Source: CAZIKB01 sp964539665
GTDB taxonomy: Bacteria > Zhuqueibacterota > Zhuqueibacteria > Oceanimicrobiales > Oceanimicrobiaceae
Length of the DNA: 64,000 nt
Assembly: GCA_964539665.1 (NCBI GenBank)
Contig: CAZIKB010000006.1
Location: forward strand, 1-64,000
Direction: 5' to 3'
The position numbers and the translations under genes were made by a program. Shown here piece by piece: positions 36,362 through 46,500 of this stretch (position 1 is its first letter; every line of letters starts with the position of its first letter). Below the pieces are notes generated by a model. It was not told where the DNA came from, ran no database searches, and was given only the letters and a program-made list of their open reading frames with translations.

Positions 36362-37603
36362 ATGAAAAGAAAGAGAGTTTTAATTGCCGTAAAAGTTCCA
36401 GAAGAAATTCAGAATCTTAGACAGGCTTTGATTTCCGGCGGGTATGAGGTGAAGTTGGTTGAAAATGGAGTGTCTGCGCTTACCTTATGTCGGGAATTTC
36501 AACCGCACATTATGTTGTCTGAAATTGATCTCCCCAAAATAGATGGACATCACCTGATACGGGAAATAAAATCGCAGTCTGCTACCAAAAACATACCATT
36601 TGTTCTAATGAGCCGGCATCGTTCTGTTGAGGAAAGAGTTCACAGCATGAATTTAGATATAGATGATTATGTGACCACGCCATTCGAGGCAAATGAAGTC
36701 GTGCTGCGAATTGAAATAATTTTAAAAGAAATTGAAAAATTCGAGTCTTCGCTAAAAAAATATTCTAAAGGATTTTCCGGTAAATTGGCGGAAATAAATT
36801 TAGTTGAATTGTTGCAAACGTTGGAAATTAGTAAAAAATCTGGTATCATAAAAATTCAAAGTGATAATAATGAAGGCATAGTCTTTGTTAAAGATGGATT
36901 GATTGTTGATGCTACTGTCGGTAATTTAAAACCTCGTAAGGCTCTCTTTCGAATGTTTAGCTGGAGCGATGGGACTTTTCAAGTAGACATACGCGAAATT
37001 GCGCAGGTAAAAGTTATTACTGAATCTACAGAAGAGCTTATTTATGAAGGATTAATTTTGAGAGATCGCTGGGAAAAGCTAACCAGAAATCTTCCACCAT
37101 TACAGGCAACTGTAAAAATAGCTCCGAAATTGTTTGATACCAGTTTAACAGTGGATGAAAAAACATTATTGAATTTAGTCACTAAAAATATACGGTTAAT
37201 CGATCTGATTGAAGACAGTAAATTTGATGATTTAAAATCACTTTATATAATTACGAGATTATTTAACCGTGGTGCAATATTGGAAGTGCAACCTGAAGAA
37301 GGTGCGGGAAAGAGTGATTTATCTTTAAAGAAAAGAAATCTCACAAGTGCTAAAAATGACAGGCAATTGTCAAATTTAATTGTTAATTTTATGGATTATA
37401 AAGCTCAGCTAACAAATAAATCTAAAATTGATCGAAGAAGAGGAGAACGGCGCCAAATTGAACGCCGAATACGAAGTCGCCGGTGGTCTGATTTTGATAT
37501 TGAAAATACCCAGATTTATTTAAATAAAAGTGAACTATTAATGATCCGTGAAAAACTTGCCAATGGTTCAAATGGAAAGGATGCTCTGGCTAAATCATTG
37601 TAA
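36362..37603 (+). CDS. Second pseudo-receiver / PATAN (DUF4388) protein
   Basis: 413 residues. The receiver-like domain (~4-120) has lost most active-site residues: the acidic pair is absent (LIAVKVPEE), the acceptor Asp is Glu (MLSEIDLPKIDG) and the Lys is Thr (VTTPF). A PATAN domain follows at ~140-225 (GKLAEINLVELLQTLEISKK, SGIIKIQS, GIVFVKDGLIVDATVG). A very basic stretch (KIDRRRGERRQIERRIRSRR, ~355-374) near the C-terminus could bind nucleic acid or lipid. Paralogous to the preceding gene but lacks its GTPase-like tail, which is present as the separate gene at 37830. Confidence 0.82.
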   Translation: MKRKRVLIAVKVPEEIQNLRQALISGGYEVKLVENGVSALTLCREFQPHIMLSEIDLPKIDGHHLIREIKSQSATKNIPFVLMSRHRSVEERVHSMNLDIDDYVTTPFEANEVVLRIEIILKEIEKFESSLKKYSKGFSGKLAEINLVELLQTLEISKKSGIIKIQSDNNEGIVFVKDGLIVDATVGNLKPRKALFRMFSWSDGTFQVDIREIAQVKVITESTEELIYEGLILRDRWEKLTRNLPPLQATVKIAPKLFDTSLTVDEKTLLNLVTKNIRLIDLIEDSKFDDLKSLYIITRLFNRGAILEVQPEEGAGKSDLSLKKRNLTSAKNDRQLSNLIVNFMDYKAQLTNKSKIDRRRGERRQIERRIRSRRWSDFDIENTQIYLNKSELLMIREKLANGSNGKDALAKSL

Positions 37604-37686
37604 CCTGTTGTTATAGTATTATCGATCAAATCTTTGTTTTTATGCAAGGAGTTTACCACCCAAATATATCTCCAATGGATTAATGA

Positions 37687-37742
37687 AACCAACAGATATT
37701 TTTATTAGTTTCGCAACCACTGGCTTCATCTTTCTGTTGGTT
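37687..37742 (+). terminator. Long-loop hairpin, possible terminator
   Basis: AACCAACAGA (37687-37696) and TCTGTTGGTT (37733-37742) are perfect reverse complements separated by 36 bases, after the second PATAN gene. The loop is long and there is no clean T-run, so termination is uncertain. Confidence 0.4.
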
Positions 37743-37777
37743 ATAATTAGAATTTGACATTATTAACATATTGTTAA

Positions 37778-37806
37778 TTGCAATTCACTGCATTATGAAT
37801 TATAAT
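37778..37806 (+). promoter_or_regulatory. Sigma-70-type promoter with very short leader
   Basis: TTGCAA (37778-37783), 17-base spacer, TATAAT (37801-37806), only 24 bases before the ATG at 37830. No ribosome site is visible in the remaining leader, so the message would be nearly leaderless. Confidence 0.5.
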
Positions 37807-37829
37807 GAAACTGTCGTGCGAAAACAAAC

Positions 37830-38312
37830 ATGAGAATTGGTGAAATTGCAATTGTTGCCCCGGGAAACGAATTTAATCTGAATTTTATTAAGGCAGTAAG
37901 TGATGAAAAAGTCATTCAAACGGATTCACTGATTTTTGGTAGATTAAATATAAATAATCAACTTGTAATTCATCTTTATGGTTTTGAGTATTTAGAAAAA
38001 GAATTGAATCCTTCCTGGGACCTGGTTTCCAAAAAAATATTAGGATATGTAATTCTTTTTAATTGGAATAATCCAGAATCCTATGCCCACATTAAATCCA
38101 CGATTGACTTTTTGACCAGTCGATACAAGCTCCCATTAGTTATAGTAGGTGTTTTGCCAAATGACCAGACCCCTATTCCTGATAAATTATTGAATATGAA
38201 TTTACAATTATCTGAACAAGGGCAATTTACTTTTTGTAAAATAACTGATTGTGACAGTGTAAAACATGTTTTGATAATGCTGGTAAATGCTGTGATCGAA
38301 AAAATTATTTAA
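37830..38312 (+). CDS. Degenerate MglA/Arf-like GTPase-fold protein
   Basis: 160 residues: IGEIAIVAPGNEFNLNFIKA stands where small GTPases have the P-loop, followed by TDSLIFGRLNINNQLVIHLY (switch II region without DxxG), KILGYVILFNW and LPLVIVGVLPND (in place of NKxD). The beta-strand order matches MglA-type proteins, but every nucleotide-binding signature is missing. It resembles the C-terminal domain of the 608-residue PATAN protein two genes upstream. Likely a pseudo-GTPase partner of the PATAN proteins. Ends 22 bases before the transsulfuration operon. Confidence 0.65.
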   Translation: MRIGEIAIVAPGNEFNLNFIKAVSDEKVIQTDSLIFGRLNINNQLVIHLYGFEYLEKELNPSWDLVSKKILGYVILFNWNNPESYAHIKSTIDFLTSRYKLPLVIVGVLPNDQTPIPDKLLNMNLQLSEQGQFTFCKITDCDSVKHVLIMLVNAVIEKII

Positions 38313-38334
38313 TTCTATTTAGAGGATGAAGAAA

Positions 38335-39705
38335 ATGGCGAATGAAATTTTAAATAATATCCAGGCTACGGTTGGTAACACACCTTTGATAAAACTTAAT
38401 AATATAACTAAAGATATTAAGGCGACTGTTCTTGCAAAAGTCGAATATTATAATCCGGGAGGCAGTGTAAAAGACCGTATTGCCTTTACCATGGTCGAAT
38501 CGGCTGAAAAAGAAGGACGGCTGAAACCAGGCGGAACCATAGTTGAATCCACGTCAGGAAATACAGGTGCAGGATTAGCCCTGGTGGCTGCTTTAAAAGG
38601 CTACAAAGCAATTTTTACAATGCCAGATAAAATGAGTACCGAGAAAATTCGACTTCTCAAGGCTTATGGCGCTGATGTCATTGTTACACCGACTGCAGTA
38701 CCGCCTGATTCACCAGAGAGTTATTATGAAGTGGCCAAAAAAATCGTCAAAGAAACTCCAAATGCAATTTTGGCAAACCAATATTTTAACCCGGTAAATC
38801 CTGAAACCCATTATCGCACAACCGGGCCTGAAATATGGAAACAGACCGGTGGTAAAATTGATTACTTTGTAGCTGGCATGGGCACGGGTGGCACGATTAG
38901 CGGTGTAGGGAAATTTCTAAAAGAAAAAAATCCAGCAATTCAAATTATTGGCGCTGACCCGGTCGGCTCTATACTTAAAGAGTTTTTTGAAACAAAAAAG
39001 ATGGGCATAGCTAAACCATACAAAGTAGAGGGAATTGGCGAAGATATTATACCTGGCACATTACATTTTGAATATATTGACGAAATTCATCTAGTTTCCG
39101 ACAGGGAATCTTTTAACACGGCCAGAAAAATATCCAGAGAAGAAGGTATGTTTGTAGGTGGATCCAGTGGAACGGCAGCCTGTGCTGCATTAAAGCTTGC
39201 GAAAAATTTGCCCGCGGACAAGGTGGTTGTCGTGCTTTTTCCTGATACGGGTGAACGATACCTTTCGAAGTTTTATTCGGATGAGTGGATGCAGGAAAAC
39301 CGATTTTTTGATTTTGAAAAGTTATCTCTTCAAAGAGTATTGGAAACAAAATCCACAGCTCTTCCTGCCATCATTTCTGTTGCACCAGACGATCAGGTTA
39401 AAGAAGCTTTGACCAAGATGAAAGAATTCAACATTTCTCAACTGCCAGTACTTGATAACAATAAATCCATAGGCAGCGTAGAAGAAGGAGTCTTAATGGG
39501 ACAGGTTATTGATGATTACTCATTATTTGACAGCCCTGTGAAGGAGGTGATGCAAGAAGGTTTTCCAATTGTTAGCCACCTGGACAGTATTGAAAAAGTG
39601 AAAAACCAACTTTCGCGAAGATACTCGGCCGTTTTAATTGAAGATTCAGGTACATTTGTCGGCCTTATTACAAAATTTGATCTTTTAGATTTTATATCAT
39701 CTTAA
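38335..39705 (+). CDS. cbs: Cystathionine beta-synthase
   Basis: About 456 residues. I prefer ATG 38335, with AGAGGA eight bases away; ATG 38326 sits directly against that site. Fold-type II PLP enzyme: YNPGGSVKDRIA (PLP Lys), VESTSGNTGAGLA, GMGTGGTISGVGKFLK (phosphate-binding loop) and GGSSGTAAC. Two CBS domains occupy ~330-456 (VAPDDQVKEALTKMKEFNIS...). Makes cystathionine from serine and homocysteine; O-acetylserine sulfhydrylase is the alternative, but the C-terminal CBS pair and the next gene favour CBS. First gene of the sulfur-amino-acid unit. Confidence 0.9.
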   Translation: MANEILNNIQATVGNTPLIKLNNITKDIKATVLAKVEYYNPGGSVKDRIAFTMVESAEKEGRLKPGGTIVESTSGNTGAGLALVAALKGYKAIFTMPDKMSTEKIRLLKAYGADVIVTPTAVPPDSPESYYEVAKKIVKETPNAILANQYFNPVNPETHYRTTGPEIWKQTGGKIDYFVAGMGTGGTISGVGKFLKEKNPAIQIIGADPVGSILKEFFETKKMGIAKPYKVEGIGEDIIPGTLHFEYIDEIHLVSDRESFNTARKISREEGMFVGGSSGTAACAALKLAKNLPADKVVVVLFPDTGERYLSKFYSDEWMQENRFFDFEKLSLQRVLETKSTALPAIISVAPDDQVKEALTKMKEFNISQLPVLDNNKSIGSVEEGVLMGQVIDDYSLFDSPVKEVMQEGFPIVSHLDSIEKVKNQLSRRYSAVLIEDSGTFVGLITKFDLLDFISS

Positions 39706-39719
39706 GTAAAGGAGAGAAC

Positions 39720-40877
39720 ATGGAATTTGCAACAAACGCCGTGCATGCTGGACAAAGTCCAGATTCAGAAAGTGGCGCTATTATCACACCGATATATCAG
39801 ACTTCAACTTATGTACAGAAATCACCAGGCGTGCATAAAGGTTATGAATATGGTAGAACGGCTAATCCAACACGCGGGGCTTTAGAAAAAAATATCGCGG
39901 CCCTCGAGAATGGTAAATTTGGGTTTGCCTACAGCTCTGGCATGGCAGCTATTTCGGCAATCATGGGTTTAGTTAAACAAGGGGACCACATCATCGTAAC
40001 AGAAAACGTTTACGGTGGAACCTATCGCTATTTCCAAAAAATTATGACTAACTTCGGTCTCTCATTTAACTTTGTTGACACGTCCAGTCTGGCTAATATT
40101 GAAAATACTGTACAACCAAACACACGTCTGGTTTTTGTAGAGACGCCAACAAATCCCCTGCTTAAAATATCGGACCTGAATAAAATTGCCAATTTATGCC
40201 AACATCACAACCTGCTCTTAGCTGTCGATAATACTTTTTTAAGTCCATATTTTCAGAGGCCCCTGGAGTTTGGTGCAGATCTGGTGGTTCATAGCAGCAC
40301 AAAGTACCTGAATGGACACAGTGACGTCATTGGGGGGATAGTTATAGTTAATGATGAAAAGTTAGCGGAACAGCTTGGATTTCTGCAAAATTCTATTGGT
40401 GCTATACCCGGTCCATTCGACTGCTGGCTTATTCTCCGCTCCACAAAAACCCTCCATTTGCGAATGAAACAGCAAAACAGCAATGCGATAGAAATTGCTA
40501 ATTACCTTGAGAAGCATTCTAAAGTTGAACAAGTTATATACCCTGGTTTACTTACCCATCCACATTATGAATTGGCCCAAGAACAGCAATTGGATCCGCA
40601 AGGTCAGTCAGGGTTCGGGGGTATGATTTCTTTTGAAATGGGAAGCCATGAGTGCGGCAAATCCTTGTTAGAGTCCGTTAATTTATTTTCACTGGCAGAA
40701 AGTTTGGGAGGTGTAGAAAGCTTGATTTGCCATCCTGCTTCCATGACTCATGCATCTGTTCCGCAGACTGAGCGTGAAAGAATCGGCCTGAGCGACGGTT
40801 TAGTACGGATATCTGTCGGAGTTGAGGCTGTAAAAGATCTTATTTTTGATTTAGAACAGGCGCTGGAAAAAGTTTGA
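39720..40877 (+). CDS. Cystathionine gamma-synthase/lyase (PLP)
   Basis: 385 residues, GGAGAG before ATG 39720, 14 bases after cbs. Cys/Met-metabolism PLP family: TPIYQTSTYVQ, YEYGRTANPTRGALE, YSSGMAAISAI, VFVETPTNPLL, DNTFLSPYFQRP, VVHSSTKYLNGHSDVIGG (PLP Lys) and SLGGVESLICHPASMTHA. With cbs upstream, cystathionine gamma-lyase (reverse transsulfuration, homocysteine to cysteine) is the more likely activity, but sequence alone does not separate it from gamma-synthase. Confidence 0.92.
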   Translation: MEFATNAVHAGQSPDSESGAIITPIYQTSTYVQKSPGVHKGYEYGRTANPTRGALEKNIAALENGKFGFAYSSGMAAISAIMGLVKQGDHIIVTENVYGGTYRYFQKIMTNFGLSFNFVDTSSLANIENTVQPNTRLVFVETPTNPLLKISDLNKIANLCQHHNLLLAVDNTFLSPYFQRPLEFGADLVVHSSTKYLNGHSDVIGGIVIVNDEKLAEQLGFLQNSIGAIPGPFDCWLILRSTKTLHLRMKQQNSNAIEIANYLEKHSKVEQVIYPGLLTHPHYELAQEQQLDPQGQSGFGGMISFEMGSHECGKSLLESVNLFSLAESLGGVESLICHPASMTHASVPQTERERIGLSDGLVRISVGVEAVKDLIFDLEQALEKV

Positions 40878-41794
40878 AATTCACTAAAATTTTAATTATC
40901 CTTACTGTAATTTGTTTTTTTTTCTATCCAGCTAATCTTGTCAGTCAAATAAATTGGAGCAGAGTTGAATCTTCCATTTTTAATATTTACTTTACCAGAT
41001 CTGATAAAAATATTGTCGGAAAATTTTCCGCGCTAATTGAAGCAGAATATGAGATATTAACCGCACAAATAAATGTTAAATTTACTAAAACGGTTCACAT
41101 ATTTTTAAGCCCCTCTGAACAAGTTTTTCATGAGTTGACCGGCAATTTTATTCCGGATTGGGGAGAAGGGGTGGCTGATGCAGCTCAAAGTTTAATTGTC
41201 TTAAAATCACCAAATTTTTCAAAAAATCCTGCAAGGTTTGCGAAAGTCGTACGTCATGAACTTATCCATGTTTTAGTTGGCCAGTCTCTGGATCCCTCGC
41301 AAAATATCCCTAAATGGTTTAGTGAAGGCGTTGCCATTTATTTTTCTTATGATGAATATTTTTCAGGCGGCAAAGCTATATCAAAAGCGTTGTTCAGTCA
41401 TTCGATTATACCTTTGGATGAAATAGATGAGCTGCTAAATTTTCAGAGTGCGCAAGCCAGTTTAGCTTACGAACAAAGTTACTCGGTTATACTTTATTTA
41501 GAAGATAAATATGGTTTTGCGTCTATTGTGCAGATAGTCCAGGAGTTGAAACAAGGCAAAACGTTTAAGCAAACAGTTTTAGATGTTTACGGAGAAGACT
41601 TGTATGACATTGAATACAATTGGTATGCTTACATTGAAAAAAAATATCGGTGGCGATTTTTGCTGGATTTTGAAACATTTTTATGGATTTTTATACTCCT
41701 GCTCTTTATCTTTGTTTTTGTGGCGATACGAATTAGAAATCGAAGAACCGTTAAAAGATGGGAAGACGAAGATGCGGGTTTGGCTGATTTTTAA
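40874..41794 (+). CDS. Membrane-anchored gluzincin peptidase (peptidase MA-like)
   Basis: 306 residues starting at TTG 40874, overlapping the previous stop as TTGA, so translationally coupled. Signal peptide (KFTKILIILTVICFFFYPANLVSQ). The zinc site is VVRHELIHVLVGQ with the third ligand in PKWFSEGVAIYFS about 20 residues on, the gluzincin layout. A C-terminal membrane helix (FLWIFILLLFIFVFVAI) is followed by a short charged tail. Probable periplasmic protease; the link to sulfur metabolism is not obvious. Confidence 0.82.
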   Translation: MKFTKILIILTVICFFFYPANLVSQINWSRVESSIFNIYFTRSDKNIVGKFSALIEAEYEILTAQINVKFTKTVHIFLSPSEQVFHELTGNFIPDWGEGVADAAQSLIVLKSPNFSKNPARFAKVVRHELIHVLVGQSLDPSQNIPKWFSEGVAIYFSYDEYFSGGKAISKALFSHSIIPLDEIDELLNFQSAQASLAYEQSYSVILYLEDKYGFASIVQIVQELKQGKTFKQTVLDVYGEDLYDIEYNWYAYIEKKYRWRFLLDFETFLWIFILLLFIFVFVAIRIRNRRTVKRWEDEDAGLADF

Positions 41795-41833
41795 CACGAC
41801 ATAACGGAAAACAGAGATAATACAGCAATACAA

Positions 41834-42469
41834 ATGATTATAACAAAAATAAATCCCAATAAATTCAATTTAGAAGAACTTGAGCCAGCAGTTGCCACCC
41901 TGAAACAAGGCGGGGTGCTTGTCTATCCCACTGAAACCGTATACGGATTAGGCGCCAACGTATATAATGAGAAAGCTGTTCAAAAAATTTATCATTTAAA
42001 AAAAAGAGAGTCGAAAAAACCACTTTCTGTAATGATTGCCGCGATTGCAGATGCTAAACAGTTGTGTGATGAATTAAACGAAACAGGTGAAAAACTCATG
42101 AAAATGTTTTGGCCGGGACCGCTCACCTTGATATTTAAAGCTTCTGCTCAAGTGCCGATATATATAATGAGTCCTGACCATAAAATTGGTCTTCGCATGC
42201 CGGCGCATCCGATAACAGATGGTTTAATGAAGCTACATCGCGAACCAGTTACATCAACAAGTGCAAACTTTTCTGGTGCAAGACCACCCGTCCTGGCACA
42301 GGAAGTTGCGCAGAATTTTGAAAATTCAGTTGACTTGATTATCGATGGAGGAAAATGTTCGGTTCAGGTTCCTTCGACAGTTGTGGACGTTTCCGGAAAA
42401 GAAACCAAAATAATACGTGAAGGTGCGATTTCTAAAAATAAAATTATGCAGTGTTTACATGGAGTATGA
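41834..42469 (+). CDS. tsaC: L-threonylcarbamoyladenylate synthase (Sua5/YrdC/TsaC)
   Basis: 211 residues. YrdC-domain motifs: LKQGGVLVYPTETVYGLGAN (nucleotide/threonine pocket), KIYHLKKRESKKPLSVMIA (KxR...K...S motif), FWPGPLTLIFKAS, IGLRMPAHP, PVTSTSANFSG and the C-terminal VPSTVVDVS...IIREGAIS. Makes the activated threonylcarbamoyl used for the t6A modification at position 37 of ANN-decoding tRNAs. Short form without the Sua5 extension. Confidence 0.93.
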   Translation: MIITKINPNKFNLEELEPAVATLKQGGVLVYPTETVYGLGANVYNEKAVQKIYHLKKRESKKPLSVMIAAIADAKQLCDELNETGEKLMKMFWPGPLTLIFKASAQVPIYIMSPDHKIGLRMPAHPITDGLMKLHREPVTSTSANFSGARPPVLAQEVAQNFENSVDLIIDGGKCSVQVPSTVVDVSGKETKIIREGAISKNKIMQCLHGV

Positions 42470-42472
42470 TAG

Positions 42473-42967
42473 ATGAGTACTAAACTATTTAATATAATGT
42501 TTGTTTGTTCAGGCAACAGTTGCAGAAGCCCCATGGCAGAAGGACTTTTGCGATATAAAATTCCTTCAGAATTACAGGATCGTGTGAAAGTATGTTCTTC
42601 CGGGACGTTGGGCCTGGACCGCAACCCTGCTACCAATTTTGCCATTGAAGTTGCGCACAGTTTAGGTGCAGATATTTTTGAACACCGTTCCCAGGGTATA
42701 GACGAAGATTTGGTGAGGGAGTCAGATATTATTTTTGCCTTGGCGCCAGAGCACCTGGAATATATACAGAATAAATATCCTGAATATCGGGAGAATGTTT
42801 TCCTGCTCAAATCGTTTGGACGTGGTCCGGAAGAAAAGTACATAGACTATATCGAAGATCCTATTGGCGCTCCACTTAAATTCTACCAGGAATGCGGGGA
42901 AACAATAAATTCTGAACTGGATAGGGTATTACCCAGATTAAAACAACTGATAGAAAAAAAATATTAG
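42473..42967 (+). CDS. Low-molecular-weight protein phosphatase
   Basis: 164 residues, three bases after tsaC, GGAG upstream. The CX5R loop is VCSGNSCRSPMAEGLLR, the usual pattern of LMW protein Tyr/Arg phosphatases; the general acid Asp is in IEDPIGAP. The residue before the final Ser/Arg is Cys rather than Ile/Thr, so Tyr versus Arg specificity is open. Pairing with a YrdC gene is common in Firmicutes-type ywlC-ywlE neighbourhoods, and this arrangement repeats it. Confidence 0.9.
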   Translation: MSTKLFNIMFVCSGNSCRSPMAEGLLRYKIPSELQDRVKVCSSGTLGLDRNPATNFAIEVAHSLGADIFEHRSQGIDEDLVRESDIIFALAPEHLEYIQNKYPEYRENVFLLKSFGRGPEEKYIDYIEDPIGAPLKFYQECGETINSELDRVLPRLKQLIEKKY

Positions 42968-43149
42968 GAATGCGATACTACTTAGGCTCTACTGCACGAA
43001 TAGTCCTTTTTAAAACCTCACAAAAGTATATATTTTTGAGGATGTTTTCTGTTTGAGGGTGTCTGGTTATTTCGGTGTTATTCCGTGAGATTCTGCGGTT
43101 AAGTTTTTGTGGGCGATATGCCGAGCTTGAAATCGGGATGACCTCAAAG

Positions 43150-43224
43150 TGGGCGATACTGGACTCGAACCAGTGACCTCCTGCTTGTAAGGCAGGCGTT
43201 CTGAACCAACTGAACTAATCGCCC
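43150..43224 (-). tRNA. tRNA-Val (anticodon TAC)
   Basis: The minus strand reads GGGCGAT at the 5' end and ATCGCCC plus discriminator A at the 3' end (7-bp acceptor stem). The anticodon arm is CCTGC-CTTACAA-GCAGG, giving anticodon TAC, and the T arm has GGTTCGAGTCC. 75 bases; no CCA encoded (CTT follows). Confidence 0.95.
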
Positions 43225-43579
43225 GGATACTATAATTTAACAATGCAACTTGAATATAGAATTTTTATTGAAAAAGTCAAGGAAGTTCATTTTTCGTGTT
43301 CAGAAAATTAAAAATAACTTGACAAATCAAATTTTAATTTATATTATATAAATGAATGCTAGAGGATTGGGGTGTGCATGCAACTTTTTATAAAGAATCT
43401 TAAATTTAAAAGCCTTTCCTCGTCAGATACTCTAGCTTACCTGTCTTTATTACGGGCATACCCCTTTTGATATTTACAAGTTTGTCTTTCAATAAAATTA
43501 TTTTTCTATATTCTTAGAATTAATCAGCCTTTTCTGATGAGAAAAAGTGTGTTAACTCAGAATAAATATAAGGTCTAAA
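43225..43579 (+). promoter_or_regulatory. Gene-free stretch with a promoter and long leader
   Basis: Apart from the end of the tRNA flank, the notable item is TTGACA (43319-43324), 17-base spacer, TATTAT (43342-43347), a near-consensus sigma-70 promoter about 235 bases before the M6 protein gene at 43580. The leader is AT-rich, with a TGCATGCA palindrome at about 43375-43382. AAGG lies six bases before the start. Confidence 0.55.
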
Positions 43580-46500
43580 ATGAATGCAATGAGTATGAAA
43601 AGACTTCTAATAATTAGTACACTCCTATTATCAGTATTAAATGCCCCCACTATTTTCTCTGTTCAGAGTGAACCCATTATAAGATTTTTTCGTCAGCCAG
43701 ACGGGACAGAGTTTAAAGGGCGGATACTCGGTGATGAATTTGTAGTTTTCTATGAAACTGCGGATGGTTATAGTATTGAAAAAAATAATCATGGATATTG
43801 GTGCTATGCCCAGATTGGCATCGATGGTAAATTGGCTGCTTCTGAGCATATTGTGGGAGAAGTCAATCCTGCTCTTGTCATAGGTCAGAAACATCTTCGG
43901 CACACTTCTGAGTTTATGGCAAACATTCAAGATAAAAGACACGAGTTTTATGAAAATTTGCAAGTTTTTAATCCAGGGACATCAGTAAAAGGAAACCTTA
44001 AAAACAAACAGTCTTTTAACACCTTTGGGTCCGTCTCCTACAATTTAGCAGTACTGTTAATCGAATTCGCTGATGTTGGAGCGACTTACAGCCCTGAAGA
44101 TTTTAATCAACTGTTATTTTCGGAAGGTTTTACATACACTTCTCCAGCGCCCGGTGAGGAAGCATTCGGGAGTATGCGCGACTATTATAATCTCGTCTCA
44201 AGTCGAATGTTGTCTATAAACGGACAAGTTTTTGATTGGGTTTCAGCTGATAGCAGCAAATCGTTCTATGAAACCTCGGATGATTTTATCGTTGAAGCGG
44301 TTTCGAAATCCGGGGTAAATCTTAGTGACTTCGATGGTTTTGTGGTCATTTATGCCGGCACAGTCGGTTCGGCAAGTGGTAAACTTTGGCCGCGCGCGCA
44401 GTCAACGCAGGGCAAAGTACAATATACTATGTCGGAAAAGTGGCTTTCTAAATATGATTTCGCACCCATTGGTGTTCACTGCCATGAGTTCGGGCATCTG
44501 TTGGGTTTACCCGATCTCTATGATACTGATTTCAGCTCTATAGGGATAGGCATCTGGGGACTTATGGGTTCTGGTAATTATGGTAATGGGCATCATGAGA
44601 GACCTTTTCTCCTTTCTGTTTGGTCGAAGGCCTATCTTGGATGGATTTCACCAACAGTGATCTTTGACGCCAATAATGCAGAATATAGTCTTAATCCTAT
44701 TGTAACTACCGGTGAGGCTGTTAAACTTATTTCATTGACTTCTTTCTTTCTCCTGGAAAATCGTCAAAAGATTGGTTATGATCTTAATCTGCCTGGCGAA
44801 GGACTGTTGATATGGCATATTGATGAACGCTTCGGTCAGCAAAACATTGAACAACACCGGATCGTTGATCTTGAAGAGGGTGACGGAGAGGAGAACAGCG
44901 GAGATGCGGGCGATCCTTTCCCGGGGACGACATTTAATTCTTTCTTTAATATATCTTCAAATCCGAGCAGTCAGGATTATGATGGAGGTAGCTATATAGA
45001 AATTTCAAATATCCAAAAAACGGGAGAAACGATTAGCTTTCAAGTCTCGACAGATTTGGGGCCTGGCGCAGGTATAACCGTTAATAATGAAGGTAACTTT
45101 CCGAATCTCTTCACTGCTCTTGAATCCGCTGAATCCAAAGACACCGTGTTTGTTTCTGAAGGAACCTACCAAGCAAGTAATCTTTTGGTAAAAGAAGGAC
45201 GTGTTTTGAAAGGGGAAAATCCCCTGGCAACTATTCTTGATGGAGACCGGAATAAAGTGTTGCGCGTGAACCGAGTGCAAAATACCACTGTTACTGGCTT
45301 TACTTTCACAAACACGCAGACAGCAATTTCGGTTATAAATTCGAATGGTGTGATAAGCTATAACATATTTCGTGATATTGAAGGTAGTGCTATTACCTGT
45401 TCCAATTCTTCGCCTGAAATAAGAAACAATACTATCATCAATGGAACGAGTGCTGCCATCGGTTGTTTTTCCGGTTCTAAACCAATTATAGAAAACAATA
45501 TCATCGTTTACAACGGATTAGGTATTACCAACAGTACAAATTCAAATCCTATTGTAAGATATAACAATATATGGAATAATGGAACAGACTATCGAGGACT
45601 GCATCCGGGATTAAATGATATTTCGCTAAATCCTCTTTTTGTAAATCCAATTTTTGAAGACTATCACCTGCGTCCGGGTTCTCCGTGCATAGATATGGGG
45701 AATCCTGCTGCGAAATTTAACGATCCTGATGGCACCAGAAATGATATGGGGGCACTTTTCTTTGATCTTGAACATGTTACTTCAATAGAAGGAATTAGAG
45801 TCAATGCCGGAGGTCAAGCCTACTTAAGCCAGGATTCAACTTTTTGGGCGCCGGATCAACTCTATACTGAGGGTGGCTGGGGATACATCGGCGGTGAAGC
45901 TCAAAGTACGTTTAACGCCATTACTAACACAAGTGACGATCCGCTATATCAAAATGAGCGCCATGCTGTTGAAGCCTATATTTTCGACATACCCAATGGT
46001 CGATATCGCGTTACATTACATTTTTGTGAGATTGTCTGGGAACAAGCAGGACGACGGATTTTTGAAGTTGAAATAGAAGGACGATCGGTAGTGGAAGGCT
46101 TTGATATTTATTCTAAAACAGGTCACGACCAGGCAACCAGTTTCCACTTTTTTTCCGATGTGCGAGATGGTCAGCTCAATATCCAATTTCTGCCCCAGGT
46201 CGGTTTGACTCAGATTTCCGCAATAGAAGTTGTTTTTGCCCAGCCGCTCTTGATTGATGTGGCGGATTTTGCAAAAGTGGCCCATCCCGCTTCCGGGCAG
46301 GGCGTGGCTATAGGCGACTATAACAACGACGGTTTCCAGGATATTTTTATAGCTAATGCGGGGAGGGCGAACATTCTATTTCGCAATAATGGATTGGGCG
46401 TTTTTACAAATACTACACTGGAGTCCAAATTTATTCTGTCAGGAGGAGGAAAAATGGGCGTTTGGGGTGATTATAACAATGACGGGCATTTGGATATTTA

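Noticed and set aside
42364..42843. Minus-strand frame of 159 codons across tsaC and the phosphatase gene
   Set aside because: Antisense to two genes with diagnostic motifs on the plus strand; no supporting features.
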